From Fidelibacterota bacterium (GTDB lineage: Bacteria > Fidelibacterota > Marinisomatia > SCGC-AAA003-L08 > GCA-2689995), in NCBI GenBank assembly GCA_002689995.1, contig NZIV01000011.1, forward strand, positions 91,372 to 155,371: a stretch of 64,000 bases of DNA, given 5' to 3'. The translations under genes were made by a program, and so were the position numbers. Below the pieces are notes generated by a model. It saw only the letters and a program-made list of their open reading frames with translations, did no database searches and was not told the origin of the DNA. Below, piece by piece: positions 8,880 to 18,247 of this stretch (its first letter is position 1; each line of letters opens with the position of its first letter).

Positions 8880-10265
8880 TTAGGAATTTGGTTCAGTCAT
8901 TGATTTTGGGTCGAGTAAATCATTTAATTTATCTAAATCAAGAACTTCTTCTTCCATAGCAGTTTGACGAATTGTTTTACCTGATTGATATGCTTTATGA
9001 GCAATTTCAGCAGCTTTATCATAACCAATTAACGGTACTAATGAAGTACACATCGCTAAACTTCCTTCAATATAATCTTCACATTGTTTTTTATCAGCCT
9101 GAAGTCCATTGACTAATTTTTGAGTAAATATATTAGCTGAATTAGCTAATATTTGAATAGATTGAAGTAGATTATGAGCAATTAAAGGAAGCATTAAATT
9201 TAATTCAAAAATACCTCCCTGTCCACCTAGTGTTACTGCAAGATCATTTCCAATCACTTGAGCGCAAGCTTGAATCATCGATTCACATATTACTGGATTT
9301 ACTTTTCCAGGCATTATAGATGAACCGGGCTGTACAGCAGGTAGAATAATTTCTCCTAATCCTGCTCGCGGACCAGACCCTAACCATCGAATATCATTTG
9401 CAATTTTTGATAGTGAAACAGCGATTGTTTTCAATGTTCCAGAAAGCTCAACAGCAGCATCCTGCATTGCTTGAGCCTCAAAGTGGTTTTCAGCCTCTTT
9501 AAACTCTATACCTGAAAAAATAGTTATCTCTTTTGCAATTAATTTCCCAAAATCTTTATGGGTATTAATACCAGTTCCAACTGCAGTACCACCTTGTGCT
9601 AGTTCAGATAATAATATTTGTGAATTCTTTAATCGTTTAATCCCATTATTAACCATTTGAGCATATCCTGAAAATTCTTGGCCCAATCTTATAGGTGTTG
9701 CATCTTGTAGATGCGTTCGACCAATTTTCATGACTGAATCAAACTCTTTAGCTTTTTTATTTAATGAATCATATAAGCTCTCTAGTGCAGGGATAAGTGA
9801 ATTTTCAACTTCAATATTTGCAGAAATATGAATTGCTGACGGAAAAACATCATTAGAGGATTGTCCATAATTAACATGGTCATTTGGATGGACTGGAAAA
9901 CGATCTCCTATATTGCCACCCATAATTTCTGAAGCTCTATTTGCAATAGTTTCATTTGTATTCATATTGCTAGATGTACCAGATCCAGTTTGGAAAATAT
10001 CTACTATAAACTGTTCATTAAATTTTTCGTTAATAACTTCATCTGCTGCTTGCACTATTGCATCTTTAATATTTTTAGGAATAAATCCAAGCTTATGATT
10101 GACAATTGCAGCTGACCTTTTAATAAGTCCTAATGCTTTTATGGTAGGAGTTGGTAATTTTAAATCACTTACAGGGAAATTTTCGAAAGCTCTTTGTGTT
10201 TGCGCACCATAGTATGCATTATCAGGTACTTGCATTTCTCCCATTGAGTCACGCTCAATTCTCAT
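8880..10265 (-). CDS. fumC: Class II fumarate hydratase
   Basis: A 461-residue iron-independent fumarase interconverting fumarate and malate in the TCA cycle. The superfamily signature GSSIMPGKVNP is at about 314-324. TGSGTSSNMNTNE (about 93-105), HPNDHVN and GRTHLQDATP (about 182-191) form the rest of the active site. Length is normal. It lies downstream of korA-korB and the CBS gene on the same strand, so 2-oxoacid oxidation and fumarate hydration are probably co-expressed. Aspartase shares the fold, but the GRTHLQDATP segment and overall match favour fumarase. Confidence 0.95.
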   Translation of the reverse strand: MRIERDSMGEMQVPDNAYYGAQTQRAFENFPVSDLKLPTPTIKALGLIKRSAAIVNHKLGFIPKNIKDAIVQAADEVINEKFNEQFIVDIFQTGSGTSSNMNTNETIANRASEIMGGNIGDRFPVHPNDHVNYGQSSNDVFPSAIHISANIEVENSLIPALESLYDSLNKKAKEFDSVMKIGRTHLQDATPIRLGQEFSGYAQMVNNGIKRLKNSQILLSELAQGGTAVGTGINTHKDFGKLIAKEITIFSGIEFKEAENHFEAQAMQDAAVELSGTLKTIAVSLSKIANDIRWLGSGPRAGLGEIILPAVQPGSSIMPGKVNPVICESMIQACAQVIGNDLAVTLGGQGGIFELNLMLPLIAHNLLQSIQILANSANIFTQKLVNGLQADKKQCEDYIEGSLAMCTSLVPLIGYDKAAEIAHKAYQSGKTIRQTAMEEEVLDLDKLNDLLDPKSMTEPNS

Positions 10266-10289
10266 TTTAAAATCCTTTTTATAGTTTAA

Positions 10290-10826
10290 TTATCCGCCTT
10301 CGCGAGAAGTTTGCTCTCTAAGTGGCTTTGGAGGTAAGTTTACTATTTCATCAAAAAAATAATCGCCTAAATAATGAATGATATTTTGCATACTAATTAC
10401 ACCTAAGGGATGTTTTTTTTCATCAATAATAGGTATATGTCTGTATCCACCAGAAACCATTTTATTCAAAGCAAATACAATAGGGTCTTCCCATCGAAGA
10501 CATTCTGGAGACTTTGTCATATATTTAACAATAGGTTCTTTTTCTAAATTCAACTTTTGACCTAAAACTTTTTTCATAGCATCTCTTTCAGTAAAAATTC
10601 CGCTTATTTTATTTTTATTTTCTAATAAAATACATCCAGAATTATACTTTTTGAGATTTTTTATAACATAACTTAGATTTGAATTATCTTGAATAGATAT
10701 AAATTCTAATTTAGGAAGTAGGTTAATTGGTTCATTTAATGAATTTAAAAAATCTGATTTTTGGATTGATTCTTTTTCACTTTCTTCAAATATTTGTTTG
10801 AATTCATCATCAAATATATCATACAT
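10290..10826 (-). CDS. CBS-domain pair protein
   Basis: A 178-residue protein consisting of an acidic N-terminal extension and a tandem pair of CBS domains. The first contains SGCILLENKNKISGIFTERDAMKK, written here only as its key part GIFTERD; the second contains YRHIPIIDEKKHPLGVIS, again with the typical HIPIID-GVIS pattern. CBS pairs bind adenosyl ligands such as AMP, ATP or SAM and act as energy sensors. No catalytic domain is attached. It sits between korB (21 bases after its stop) and fumC, so sensing of adenylate or redox state in central metabolism is plausible but unproven. Confidence 0.88.
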   Translation of the reverse strand: MYDIFDDEFKQIFEESEKESIQKSDFLNSLNEPINLLPKLEFISIQDNSNLSYVIKNLKKYNSGCILLENKNKISGIFTERDAMKKVLGQKLNLEKEPIVKYMTKSPECLRWEDPIVFALNKMVSGGYRHIPIIDEKKHPLGVISMQNIIHYLGDYFFDEIVNLPPKPLREQTSREGG

Positions 10827-10847
10827 AATAATTAACCTTTTTTTACT

Positions 10848-11858
10848 TTAAATTTCCCATGTATGGCTTGAACGAATTAATTTATCAAAGTCAGCATCTG
10901 GCATTCGACTTTTTGCTTCTTCAAGTTGATTAATTAAAAGTTCTTCATAGGTAGGTTTTTTTTCCTCATATAAAACGCCTATTGGCTTAGGAAATTCAGG
11001 TTGATATGTAAGATCACTTAGTAACATTGCTAAATTTTTATCTTTTGGATTATGAATAATTAAATCATCTTGCGTAAAATTGGAACCAATTTCAACTATT
11101 TCAAATTGACTACCATTAAGTTTTATACCTTTATTTTTTTCTTTACCAAAAATCAATGGTTTATCCTCTTCTAATACCAATTGAGTTTCCATTTTAATTT
11201 CCTTATCTGTCAAGTCAGAAAAGGCTCCATCATTAAATATATTACAATTTTGGTATATTTCAACGAATGAGGTACCTTTATGTTTATGTGCCTTTCTGAG
11301 CACGCTATTCATATGTTTTTGCTCCCTATCTAACGCTCTGGCGATGAAAGTAGCACTTGCACCTAGTGCTAAAGATGGTGGGTTGAATGGGTAGTCTAAA
11401 GAGCCAAGAGGAGATGATTTAGTCTTTTTACCAACTTCAGATGTTGGTGAATATTGACCTTTTGTGAGTCCATAAATTCTATTATTAAACATCAAAACAT
11501 TGATATCAAAATTTCTTCTTAGTAAATGAATAAAATGATTTCCACCTATAGACATAGCATCTCCATCACCTGTTATCATCCAAACGGAGAGATTAGGGTT
11601 AGCAATTTTAGCACCGGATGCTAAACCTGGAGCTCTACCATGAATGCTATGAAAACCGTAGGTATTCATATAATAAGGAAAACGACTTGAACAACCTATA
11701 CCAGAAACTACTAAAAAATCTTCTTTTTTTATTCCAAGTTCAGGAAAGAGTTTTTGTACTTGGGATAAAATGACATAATCTCCACATCCAGGACACCATC
11801 TTACTTCTTGGTCGGAAACAAAATCTTTTTTCTTTAAAACCGTTGGATTAGAATCCAT
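10848..11858 (-). CDS. korB: 2-oxoglutarate (2-oxoacid):ferredoxin oxidoreductase, beta subunit
   Basis: A 336-residue TPP-binding subunit. WCPGCGDY (about 22-29) is the conserved start of KorB-type beta subunits, and GDGDAMSIGGNH is the TPP/Mg motif. Later come SFVEIYQNCNIFND and a C-terminal PIGVLYEE segment typical of this family. Together with KorA it decarboxylates 2-oxoglutarate (or a related 2-oxoacid) to the acyl-CoA, reducing ferredoxin. It starts 2 bases after the korA stop. KorB versus another 2-oxoacid specificity is judged from overall resemblance and the fumarase neighbour. Confidence 0.87.
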   Translation of the reverse strand: MDSNPTVLKKKDFVSDQEVRWCPGCGDYVILSQVQKLFPELGIKKEDFLVVSGIGCSSRFPYYMNTYGFHSIHGRAPGLASGAKIANPNLSVWMITGDGDAMSIGGNHFIHLLRRNFDINVLMFNNRIYGLTKGQYSPTSEVGKKTKSSPLGSLDYPFNPPSLALGASATFIARALDREQKHMNSVLRKAHKHKGTSFVEIYQNCNIFNDGAFSDLTDKEIKMETQLVLEEDKPLIFGKEKNKGIKLNGSQFEIVEIGSNFTQDDLIIHNPKDKNLAMLLSDLTYQPEFPKPIGVLYEEKKPTYEELLINQLEEAKSRMPDADFDKLIRSSHTWEI

Positions 11859-11860
11859 TT

Positions 11861-13702
11861 TTATTTCTCCAGTATTTCTTTAATTTTATTATATATTTCA
11901 CTAAGTTTAAATGGTTTACCTTCAATTTTATTCATTTGCTTAGCATCAACTAAATATTTTGATCTAATTAACATCGATAATTGGCCCATATTTAATTCTG
12001 GTATTAATACTTTTTGATATTTTAAAAGGACATCACCTAGATTTTTTGGGAAAGGATTTATGTATTTAATATGTAAATGAGAAACAGAATATCCTTCTTC
12101 AATTGCTAGTTCTACAGCTGAACGTATTGCTCCAAAAGTAGAACCCCATCCAATAATAAGTAATTCTCCAGATTCTTTACCATATGGTTTTGCATCCGGT
12201 ATATCATTTGCAATTATTTCAACTTTTCTATGACGAAGCTTTGTCATATGATCATGGTTCAAAGGATCATATGATACATTTCCAGAACCATCAGCTTTTT
12301 CTAAACCACCAACCCTATGTTCCATCCCTGGCGTTCCAGGAATAGCCCAATCTCTTGACAATGTATCCTTATCATGTTTATAAGGTGTGAATCCTTCTGG
12401 ATCTGTTCTCTTACGGTTTATAATATCTGGCATATCCTTTAGTGAAGGAATTAACCATGGCTCAGAACCATTAGCTAAATATCCATCAGTTAAAAGAAAA
12501 ACAGGCATCATATATTTTAATGCTATGCGACATGCTTCGTATGCAGAATGATAACAATCACCTGGAGAATAAGGAGCAATAATTGGATTTGGAGCATCAC
12601 CATTCCGACTAAACATGGCTTGCAATAAATCAGATTGTTCAGTTTTTGTAGGTAGTCCCGTAGAGGGACCACCTCTTTGAACATTAATTATGACTAATGG
12701 TAGTTCAGTAATAGTAGCTAAGCTTATTGCTTCAGTTTTAAGAGCTATGCCTGGTCCACTTGTAGCTGTAATAGCTAAGTCTCCTGCAAAGGATGCACCT
12801 ATTGCACTAACAATTCCTGCTATTTCATCTTCTGCTTGAAATGTTTTTACACCAAAATGTTTGTATGCGGATAAATGATGCAATATATCGCTTGCAGGAG
12901 TGATAGGATATCCTCCAAAGAAAATTTCTAAATTAGATTTTTTTGCTGCAGCTAATAGACCGTATGAAACGGCCTGATTACCCATGATATTCCTGTAAAC
13001 ACCCTTTTTTAAAGTAGCCTTAGGTACATTAAAAGTTGTTTTAATGACTTCAACAGTTTCACCATAATTAATCCCAGCTTTTAGGGCTCTTGTGTTTAGT
13101 TCTACTATTTCAGGTTTTTTAGCAAATTTTTTATTAAGAAATTTAATAGCAGAATCAGAGTTTCTTTCGTACAACCAAAATAGAATACCAAGAGCAAACA
13201 TATTTGTACTACGTAAAACAATTTTTGAAGTCAGTTCCATATCCTCTGCAGCAATTTTTACTAACTTACTCATATCAACCTGAATTAATCGATATGCTTT
13301 CAGAGAATCATCTTCTAAAGGATTTGATTCATAGCCTGCTAGTTTTAAATTTTTAGGAGAATAATTCGCACTATTTACGAGCAACATTCCATGTTCTTTC
13401 AAGTCAGCTAAATGAACTTTGAGTGCTGCAGGGTTCATAGCTACAAGGACATCTAATTCATCGCCAGGTGTATGGATAATTTTACTTGAAAATTGTAATT
13501 GAAAAGAACTCACACCGGCTAAAGAGCCTGCAGGAGCACGTATTTCAGCTGGGAAATCTGGAAATGTTGCAATATCATTTCCAAAGATTGCTGAGTTTTC
13601 TGTAAATTGATTACCAGTTAACTGCATACCATCACCGGAGTCACCAGCAAATCGTATCGTTACTATATCAAGTTTTTCAGTTTTATTATTGGGTGTTGCC
13701 AT
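11861..13702 (-). CDS. korA: 2-oxoglutarate (2-oxoacid):ferredoxin oxidoreductase, fused gamma-alpha subunit
   Basis: A 613-residue protein. Residues about 10-200 form the gamma domain (VTIRFAGDSGDGMQLTGNQ, GEL-type PAEIRAPAGS), which contacts CoA. From about 225 the alpha pyrimidine-binding domain follows (GNQAVSYGLLAAA, GYPITPASDIL, QAEDEIAGIVSAIGASFAG, TSGPGIALKTEA). The last third is the PFOR domain II-like region ending INPFPKNLG. Gamma-alpha fusion is the common architecture of KorA. It is the first gene of the kor-CBS-fumC-ponA unit, so its promoter should lie within 13703-13814. Confidence 0.88.
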   Translation of the reverse strand: MATPNNKTEKLDIVTIRFAGDSGDGMQLTGNQFTENSAIFGNDIATFPDFPAEIRAPAGSLAGVSSFQLQFSSKIIHTPGDELDVLVAMNPAALKVHLADLKEHGMLLVNSANYSPKNLKLAGYESNPLEDDSLKAYRLIQVDMSKLVKIAAEDMELTSKIVLRSTNMFALGILFWLYERNSDSAIKFLNKKFAKKPEIVELNTRALKAGINYGETVEVIKTTFNVPKATLKKGVYRNIMGNQAVSYGLLAAAKKSNLEIFFGGYPITPASDILHHLSAYKHFGVKTFQAEDEIAGIVSAIGASFAGDLAITATSGPGIALKTEAISLATITELPLVIINVQRGGPSTGLPTKTEQSDLLQAMFSRNGDAPNPIIAPYSPGDCYHSAYEACRIALKYMMPVFLLTDGYLANGSEPWLIPSLKDMPDIINRKRTDPEGFTPYKHDKDTLSRDWAIPGTPGMEHRVGGLEKADGSGNVSYDPLNHDHMTKLRHRKVEIIANDIPDAKPYGKESGELLIIGWGSTFGAIRSAVELAIEEGYSVSHLHIKYINPFPKNLGDVLLKYQKVLIPELNMGQLSMLIRSKYLVDAKQMNKIEGKPFKLSEIYNKIKEILEK

Positions 13703-13814
13703 AAATGATTAGAATCACCTTATTATTGTTTAATAAATTTAAAATAAACGTAAAAATCTTATCACTAATTTTACTCTTTAAATATTATTTAAAAAAAGTA
13801 AAACTGTTATATAA

Positions 13815-15116
13815 TTAATTTGAAATAATTGGATTATAAACACCTGTTGAATTTGATACTATTTCATAAGCACTTCTTATTTCTTTTTCAGCATTTAATA
13901 GCTTTTGCTCGTTACAACCATAAATTTTAAATAATGGAGATTCTATTGAAACTTTATCACCAATTTTTTTAAAAAAATCAACACCACATGTTGAGTCGAT
14001 TTTTCTTGACTTCTGGGATCTACCAGCGCCTAGCCTAGAAAGTGCAAATCCAATTATTCTGGTATCCATAGACCTTACATATCCGATTTTATGAGTATAA
14101 GATTCTTTTGAAAAACTTGGATTATTTACACTTTTTGACTCTATTTTGGAAAAGTTTCCTCCTTGGATTTCTACAAATTCTATAAATTTATTTAATCCAT
14201 TTCCTGAGGATATTATATCATCAAAGATTGCTTTAGTATTTTTTTTGGGGTTGAATTTTTGAAACAAATGAAGTACTACTTTATACAAGTCATCTGAAAA
14301 ATTTCCTTTAAGAAATTCATACGATTCTAGGATTTCACACCAAATTCCAGCAGATTGTCCTAATGGCTGATCCATTCCAGTAAATGTTGGTATTACATCT
14401 AAACCAAATTCATTCCCAATATTTTTCATTAAATCACCTAATTTAAGCGCATCTTCATATTTTTTCATAAATGCACCGTTACCGGTTTTAATGTCTAGAA
14501 CAAGTGTATTAATTCCTTCTGCAATTTTTTTACTTAAAATACTCCCACAAATTAAAGGTAAAGAATTTACAGTAGCAGTAACATCTCTCAATGCATAAAT
14601 TTTTCCATCGGCAGGACAAATATCTTTTGTTTGCATCATTATAGAAATGCCAATTTTGTTTACACAGTTTTTGAATTCTGATAATTCTAAATTTGTTTTA
14701 AATCCTGGAATAGATTCTAATTTATCAATAGTTCCACCGGTATGCTCTAAACTTCTGCCTGCAAGCATTGGTATTTTATAATTTAGACATGCAAGAATTG
14801 GAGCGAGGATTAATGATACTTTATCTCCAACTCCACCTGTACTATGCTTATCTATGATTTCTTTTCTGTTGTTGTTAAAATGAAGCTGAGTTCCGGATTT
14901 TATGAGCTGTTTAGTGTAATTAGCAGTTTCCTTAAAGGACATTCCATTTAAATTTACAGCCATTAACCAAGAAGCCATTTGGTAATCTGGAATTCTACCA
15001 TTAATATAATTTGAAATTAACCAGTCTAGCTCTTTAGTAGAATTTTCTAATTTAGCTTTTTTATTTTGGATAATTTGAATAGTAGAAAATTTCAACTTAT
15101 GATTTTTTATATTCAT
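13815..15116 (-). CDS. deoA: Thymidine/pyrimidine-nucleoside phosphorylase
   Basis: A 433-residue enzyme of nucleoside salvage, cleaving thymidine (or uridine/deoxyuridine) with phosphate to the base and (deoxy)ribose-1-phosphate. The family signature KHSTGGVGDKVSL is present at about 90-102, followed by AGRSLEHTGGTIDKLES (about 118-134). The two-domain length is as expected. Whether it is DeoA or the broader Pdp cannot be decided by eye. Its start overlaps the 3' end of the gamma carbonic anhydrase gene by 20 bases, so it is the last gene of the lptF/G unit. Confidence 0.92.
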   Translation of the reverse strand: MNIKNHKLKFSTIQIIQNKKAKLENSTKELDWLISNYINGRIPDYQMASWLMAVNLNGMSFKETANYTKQLIKSGTQLHFNNNRKEIIDKHSTGGVGDKVSLILAPILACLNYKIPMLAGRSLEHTGGTIDKLESIPGFKTNLELSEFKNCVNKIGISIMMQTKDICPADGKIYALRDVTATVNSLPLICGSILSKKIAEGINTLVLDIKTGNGAFMKKYEDALKLGDLMKNIGNEFGLDVIPTFTGMDQPLGQSAGIWCEILESYEFLKGNFSDDLYKVVLHLFQKFNPKKNTKAIFDDIISSGNGLNKFIEFVEIQGGNFSKIESKSVNNPSFSKESYTHKIGYVRSMDTRIIGFALSRLGAGRSQKSRKIDSTCGVDFFKKIGDKVSIESPLFKIYGCNEQKLLNAEKEIRSAYEIVSNSTGVYNPIISN

Positions 15117-15606
15117 TTGCTAGGTCAATATATTGTTGAGAGCGTTTTTTTATTTCTTCGCTTTCATGGCTACTTACTTTACGTACAACCTTTGCCGGTA
15201 ACCCGATAACTAGTGATCTTGGTGGAATAATTAAATTAGGCGGTATGACTGAACCACTTCCAATCAAGGAACCCTCTCCAATTATTGCTTCATCCATAAT
15301 AATACTTCCCATGCCAATTAAACAATTATCTTCAATCGTACATCCATGTATAATTGCATTATGTCCAATTGTAACTCCTGAACCAATTATTGTAGGAGCA
15401 ATATCTGTTGTAACATGAATTGTACAATTATCTTGTATATTTGTCCTATCACCAACTTTAATGTAATTCATATCACCTCGTATCACTGTACCGAACCAGA
15501 TGTTTACTTCTTTACCAAGTTCAACATCGCCGATTATATCTACTGATTCAGAATAGTAACATGATTTAGGGATTAAAGGGTATTTACCTCTGAATTTTTT
15601 AATCAT
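15097..15606 (-). CDS. Gamma-class carbonic anhydrase family protein
   Basis: A 169-residue left-handed beta-helix protein. The three zinc-ligand histidines of gamma carbonic anhydrases are all in place (H64 in CTIHV, H82 and H87 in GHNAIIHG), and hexapeptide repeats run throughout. VIRGDMNYIKVGDRTNIQDN is the canonical N-terminal block. Many such proteins (YrdA/PaaY-like) have intact ligands, yet activity is not always shown. Its start overlaps the end of lptF/G by 8 bases and its end overlaps deoA by 20 bases. Confidence 0.9.
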   Translation of the reverse strand: MIKKFRGKYPLIPKSCYYSESVDIIGDVELGKEVNIWFGTVIRGDMNYIKVGDRTNIQDNCTIHVTTDIAPTIIGSGVTIGHNAIIHGCTIEDNCLIGMGSIIMDEAIIGEGSLIGSGSVIPPNLIIPPRSLVIGLPAKVVRKVSSHESEEIKKRSQQYIDLANEYKKS

Positions 15607-16975
15607 TTCTCATCTTTTTATCGTATTGAATATATTTAAAAAAATCAAAATTTATTAGTTTTTGCTCCTTGGCTGTTTGGATACAAAGATAAATACCTAA
15701 AATACCGAGTACAATATTTGGCATCCACATCGCAATAAAAGGAGATAGTTCTCCTCTATCAGCAAATTCTTCACCAGTTATTAAAAATGCCCAGTAAAAG
15801 ACGAAAAATCCAAGACTGAGTGCAATATTCATTGCAAAACCACCTTTTCTTGTAATTATTCCAAGAGATGCTCCAATTAGGACAAAAACTAAGCTTGCAA
15901 ATGGTATAGAATATTTTTTGTATAATTCAACTTTATACTTAGAAATATATTTTTCATAGGTAGAGATAAGCTTAAAGTCGCTATTCAATCCGTTTTTTAG
16001 ATTTTTCAACCTACGTTTAGTACGAATATATTTTGTATTATCTTCTCCCAGAGAATCTCTTAGTGATGCACTAAATTTTACTATTTGAGAATTAATAAAA
16101 GGTAGATTATTTACAGAAATCGAATCTGGTATTTCTTTTTTAATTCGTTTATTAATTCTTTTAAAAATATCTGAAATTTTAATTTCATAATCATTGATTT
16201 TATTTTTTATCATTTTACCTGTCATCTCTCTGTCGCTTCTTATTTTACTATCTCTTCTATTTAAACTGAGATTGTCAACAGGTACTAAGACATTGTAACT
16301 TTTAAAGTGAATTTCTCTATAGTCCTCTAAGTTATACGATAATTCATGAATTACTCCATTATATAATCTCATTATTACGCCATTGAATACGGTTTCAATT
16401 TCACCAGTGTTAGCAGTTATTGTTCTTTGATTACCATTTTTTTGATAATTAAAAATTAGTATATCTTTAAAAATATCTTTTTCTCTTCCTCCAAACATAA
16501 TTCTATATTCAGGAAGTACATCAATAAAATATCCAACTTCAAAGTCTAAGTCTGGACGTTTTCTTGTGATATCACCTGATAAAAGTCGTGCATGGTGGTT
16601 GGTTTCTGGTAAAATAACATTATTAAACCATATCATAATTACGGTTATAATTACTCCAAAGAATAAAGAGGGAAATAAAATTCTTAAATAACTAATACCT
16701 GATGTTCTTAGAGCGCTTATCTCGTTATCACCAGACATTCTACCAAATGCCATTAAAGTTGCAATTAGTACTGCCATAGGAACAGCTAGAGCTAATATCC
16801 ATGCCAAATTCAGAAGAATATATTCAATCATTACAAAAAAGGAAAGTCCTTTTCCTAAAAATTTATCAATTGCTTTGAGTAAAAAATTTGTTAATAAAAC
16901 AAATAATAAAACAAAAAGTGAAATAAAAAACGGATAAAGATGTTCTTTTAATATATATCTAAATAAAAGTGACAT
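15599..16975 (-). CDS. LptF/LptG family LPS export permease
   Basis: A 458-residue YjgP/YjgQ-family protein, the inner-membrane part of the LptB2FG exporter that extracts lipopolysaccharide and feeds it to LptC. Three or so hydrophobic helices are at the N-terminus (LYPFFISLFVLLFVLLTNFLL and the following PMAVLIATLMAFGRMSGDNEI), then a periplasmic beta-rich domain, then three C-terminal helices including PFASLVFVLIGASLGI. GRMSGDNEISALR is the conserved coupling region. It is longer than E. coli LptF/LptG (about 360) because of an extended helical insert at about 240-330. No lptB or second permease is in the window. Confidence 0.88.
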   Translation of the reverse strand: MSLLFRYILKEHLYPFFISLFVLLFVLLTNFLLKAIDKFLGKGLSFFVMIEYILLNLAWILALAVPMAVLIATLMAFGRMSGDNEISALRTSGISYLRILFPSLFFGVIITVIMIWFNNVILPETNHHARLLSGDITRKRPDLDFEVGYFIDVLPEYRIMFGGREKDIFKDILIFNYQKNGNQRTITANTGEIETVFNGVIMRLYNGVIHELSYNLEDYREIHFKSYNVLVPVDNLSLNRRDSKIRSDREMTGKMIKNKINDYEIKISDIFKRINKRIKKEIPDSISVNNLPFINSQIVKFSASLRDSLGEDNTKYIRTKRRLKNLKNGLNSDFKLISTYEKYISKYKVELYKKYSIPFASLVFVLIGASLGIITRKGGFAMNIALSLGFFVFYWAFLITGEEFADRGELSPFIAMWMPNIVLGILGIYLCIQTAKEQKLINFDFFKYIQYDKKMRND

Positions 16976-17251
16976 ATTATAATTTAGGAGAATTTTAATA
17001 GTGTATTGATAAAGTTTATCTTTTCATTTTTAAGTCATTTTACAAATAATGATTTAAGCAAACTTACATTAAGGAGATTATCTATAGAGTAGCATTAAGG
17101 ATTTTTATAAAAGATTATACTGAAATGATCAAAATCAAAGTAGCATATTGTAATATTATAAAAATTTAATTTTCTTTGAATTTAAATTATTTGCCTTTGG
17201 GATTTGATTATTAAAGACGTTAAGTTTTGTGTTTAGATTTCGCTTAAAAAT
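16976..17251. other. Divergent intergenic region between lptF/G (-) and the oppF-type gene (+)
   Basis: These 276 bases separate two divergently transcribed units, so promoters in both directions must lie here. The sequence is very AT-rich. I find no small ORF with a convincing start, no RNA gene, and no clear palindrome. TAAGGAGA at about 17070-17077 resembles a ribosome-binding site, but no open frame follows it. I cannot place -35/-10 boxes reliably. Confidence 0.6.
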
Positions 17252-18247
17252 ATGAATTCACCAAAAAATCCATTACTATCAGTTAAAAACTTAAAGAAAT
17301 ATTTTCCTATTCGTAAGGGTATATTTTCTAGCATTCAAGGCTATGTAAAAGCAGTAGATGATGTCTCCTTCGATATCTACTCGGGTGAAACCTTAGGACT
17401 TGTAGGTGAATCTGGATGTGGAAAAACTACAGCAGGCAGAACTCTCCTTAGGCTGTTAGATCCTTCAGGTGGTACTATTCATTTTGATGGAAAAGACATC
17501 ACTAAATTAGCGCAGAATAAGCTTCGACCGTTACGTAAAGAAATGCAAATTATTTTTCAAGATCCATACAGTTCTCTGAATCCTAGAATGACGGTTAGAT
17601 CTATGTTGTCTGAGGCATTATTATTTCACAAAATTGTAGCTAAAAACGAAATTAATATAGAGATTAATAGGTTGCTTGATGTTGTAGGTTTGCAAAAATC
17701 TCACGCGGATCGTTATCCTCATGAGTTTTCCGGTGGACAAAGACAGCGAATTGGAATTGCCAGAGCACTTTCTGTAAAACCAAAACTTATTGTCTGTGAT
17801 GAAGCTGTATCAGCCTTAGATGTTTCTATCCAGGCACAAATCATAAATCTTCTTAAAGACTTACAAAAGGAGTTTGGTCTTACGTATTTATTTATTGCGC
17901 ATGATTTATCGGTTATTGAATATATTTCAGATAGAGTAGCAGTGATGTATTTAGGTAAAGTTGTTGAAATCGCTGAAAGTGATGTGCTTTACAATAGACC
18001 TAAACACCCATATACAAAAGCATTAATGAGTGCAGTGCCTGTTGCCGATCCAGATAAAAAATCTCAAAGAATTGTACTTAAAGGTGATGTGCCTAGCCCT
18101 ATTAATGCCCCAAGCGGATGCACTTTTCACCCTCGCTGCCCAGAAGCTAAAGAAAATAATTCAATTTTATCTAGATGTCAGAATGAAATTCCCTTACTTA
18201 AACTAACAGGTGAAAATCATTTATCATCTTGTCATCTTGTCGATTAA
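17252..18247 (+). CDS. Oligopeptide/dipeptide-type ABC transporter ATPase (OppF/DppF-like)
   Basis: A 331-residue ATPase. Walker A is GESGCGKTT, the Q-loop is IIFQDPYSSLNPRMTV (highly characteristic of OppF/DppF), the signature is FSGGQRQRIGIARAL and Walker B is KLIVCDEAVSALD. The C-terminal oligopeptide/dipeptide extension is present (PYTKALMSAVPVADP and CTFHPRCPEA with its cysteines). It would power peptide import. No OppD partner, permease or binding protein lies in the window: it starts a plus-strand unit and is followed directly by mtaB (1-base overlap). Confidence 0.9.
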   Translation: MNSPKNPLLSVKNLKKYFPIRKGIFSSIQGYVKAVDDVSFDIYSGETLGLVGESGCGKTTAGRTLLRLLDPSGGTIHFDGKDITKLAQNKLRPLRKEMQIIFQDPYSSLNPRMTVRSMLSEALLFHKIVAKNEINIEINRLLDVVGLQKSHADRYPHEFSGGQRQRIGIARALSVKPKLIVCDEAVSALDVSIQAQIINLLKDLQKEFGLTYLFIAHDLSVIEYISDRVAVMYLGKVVEIAESDVLYNRPKHPYTKALMSAVPVADPDKKSQRIVLKGDVPSPINAPSGCTFHPRCPEAKENNSILSRCQNEIPLLKLTGENHLSSCHLVD

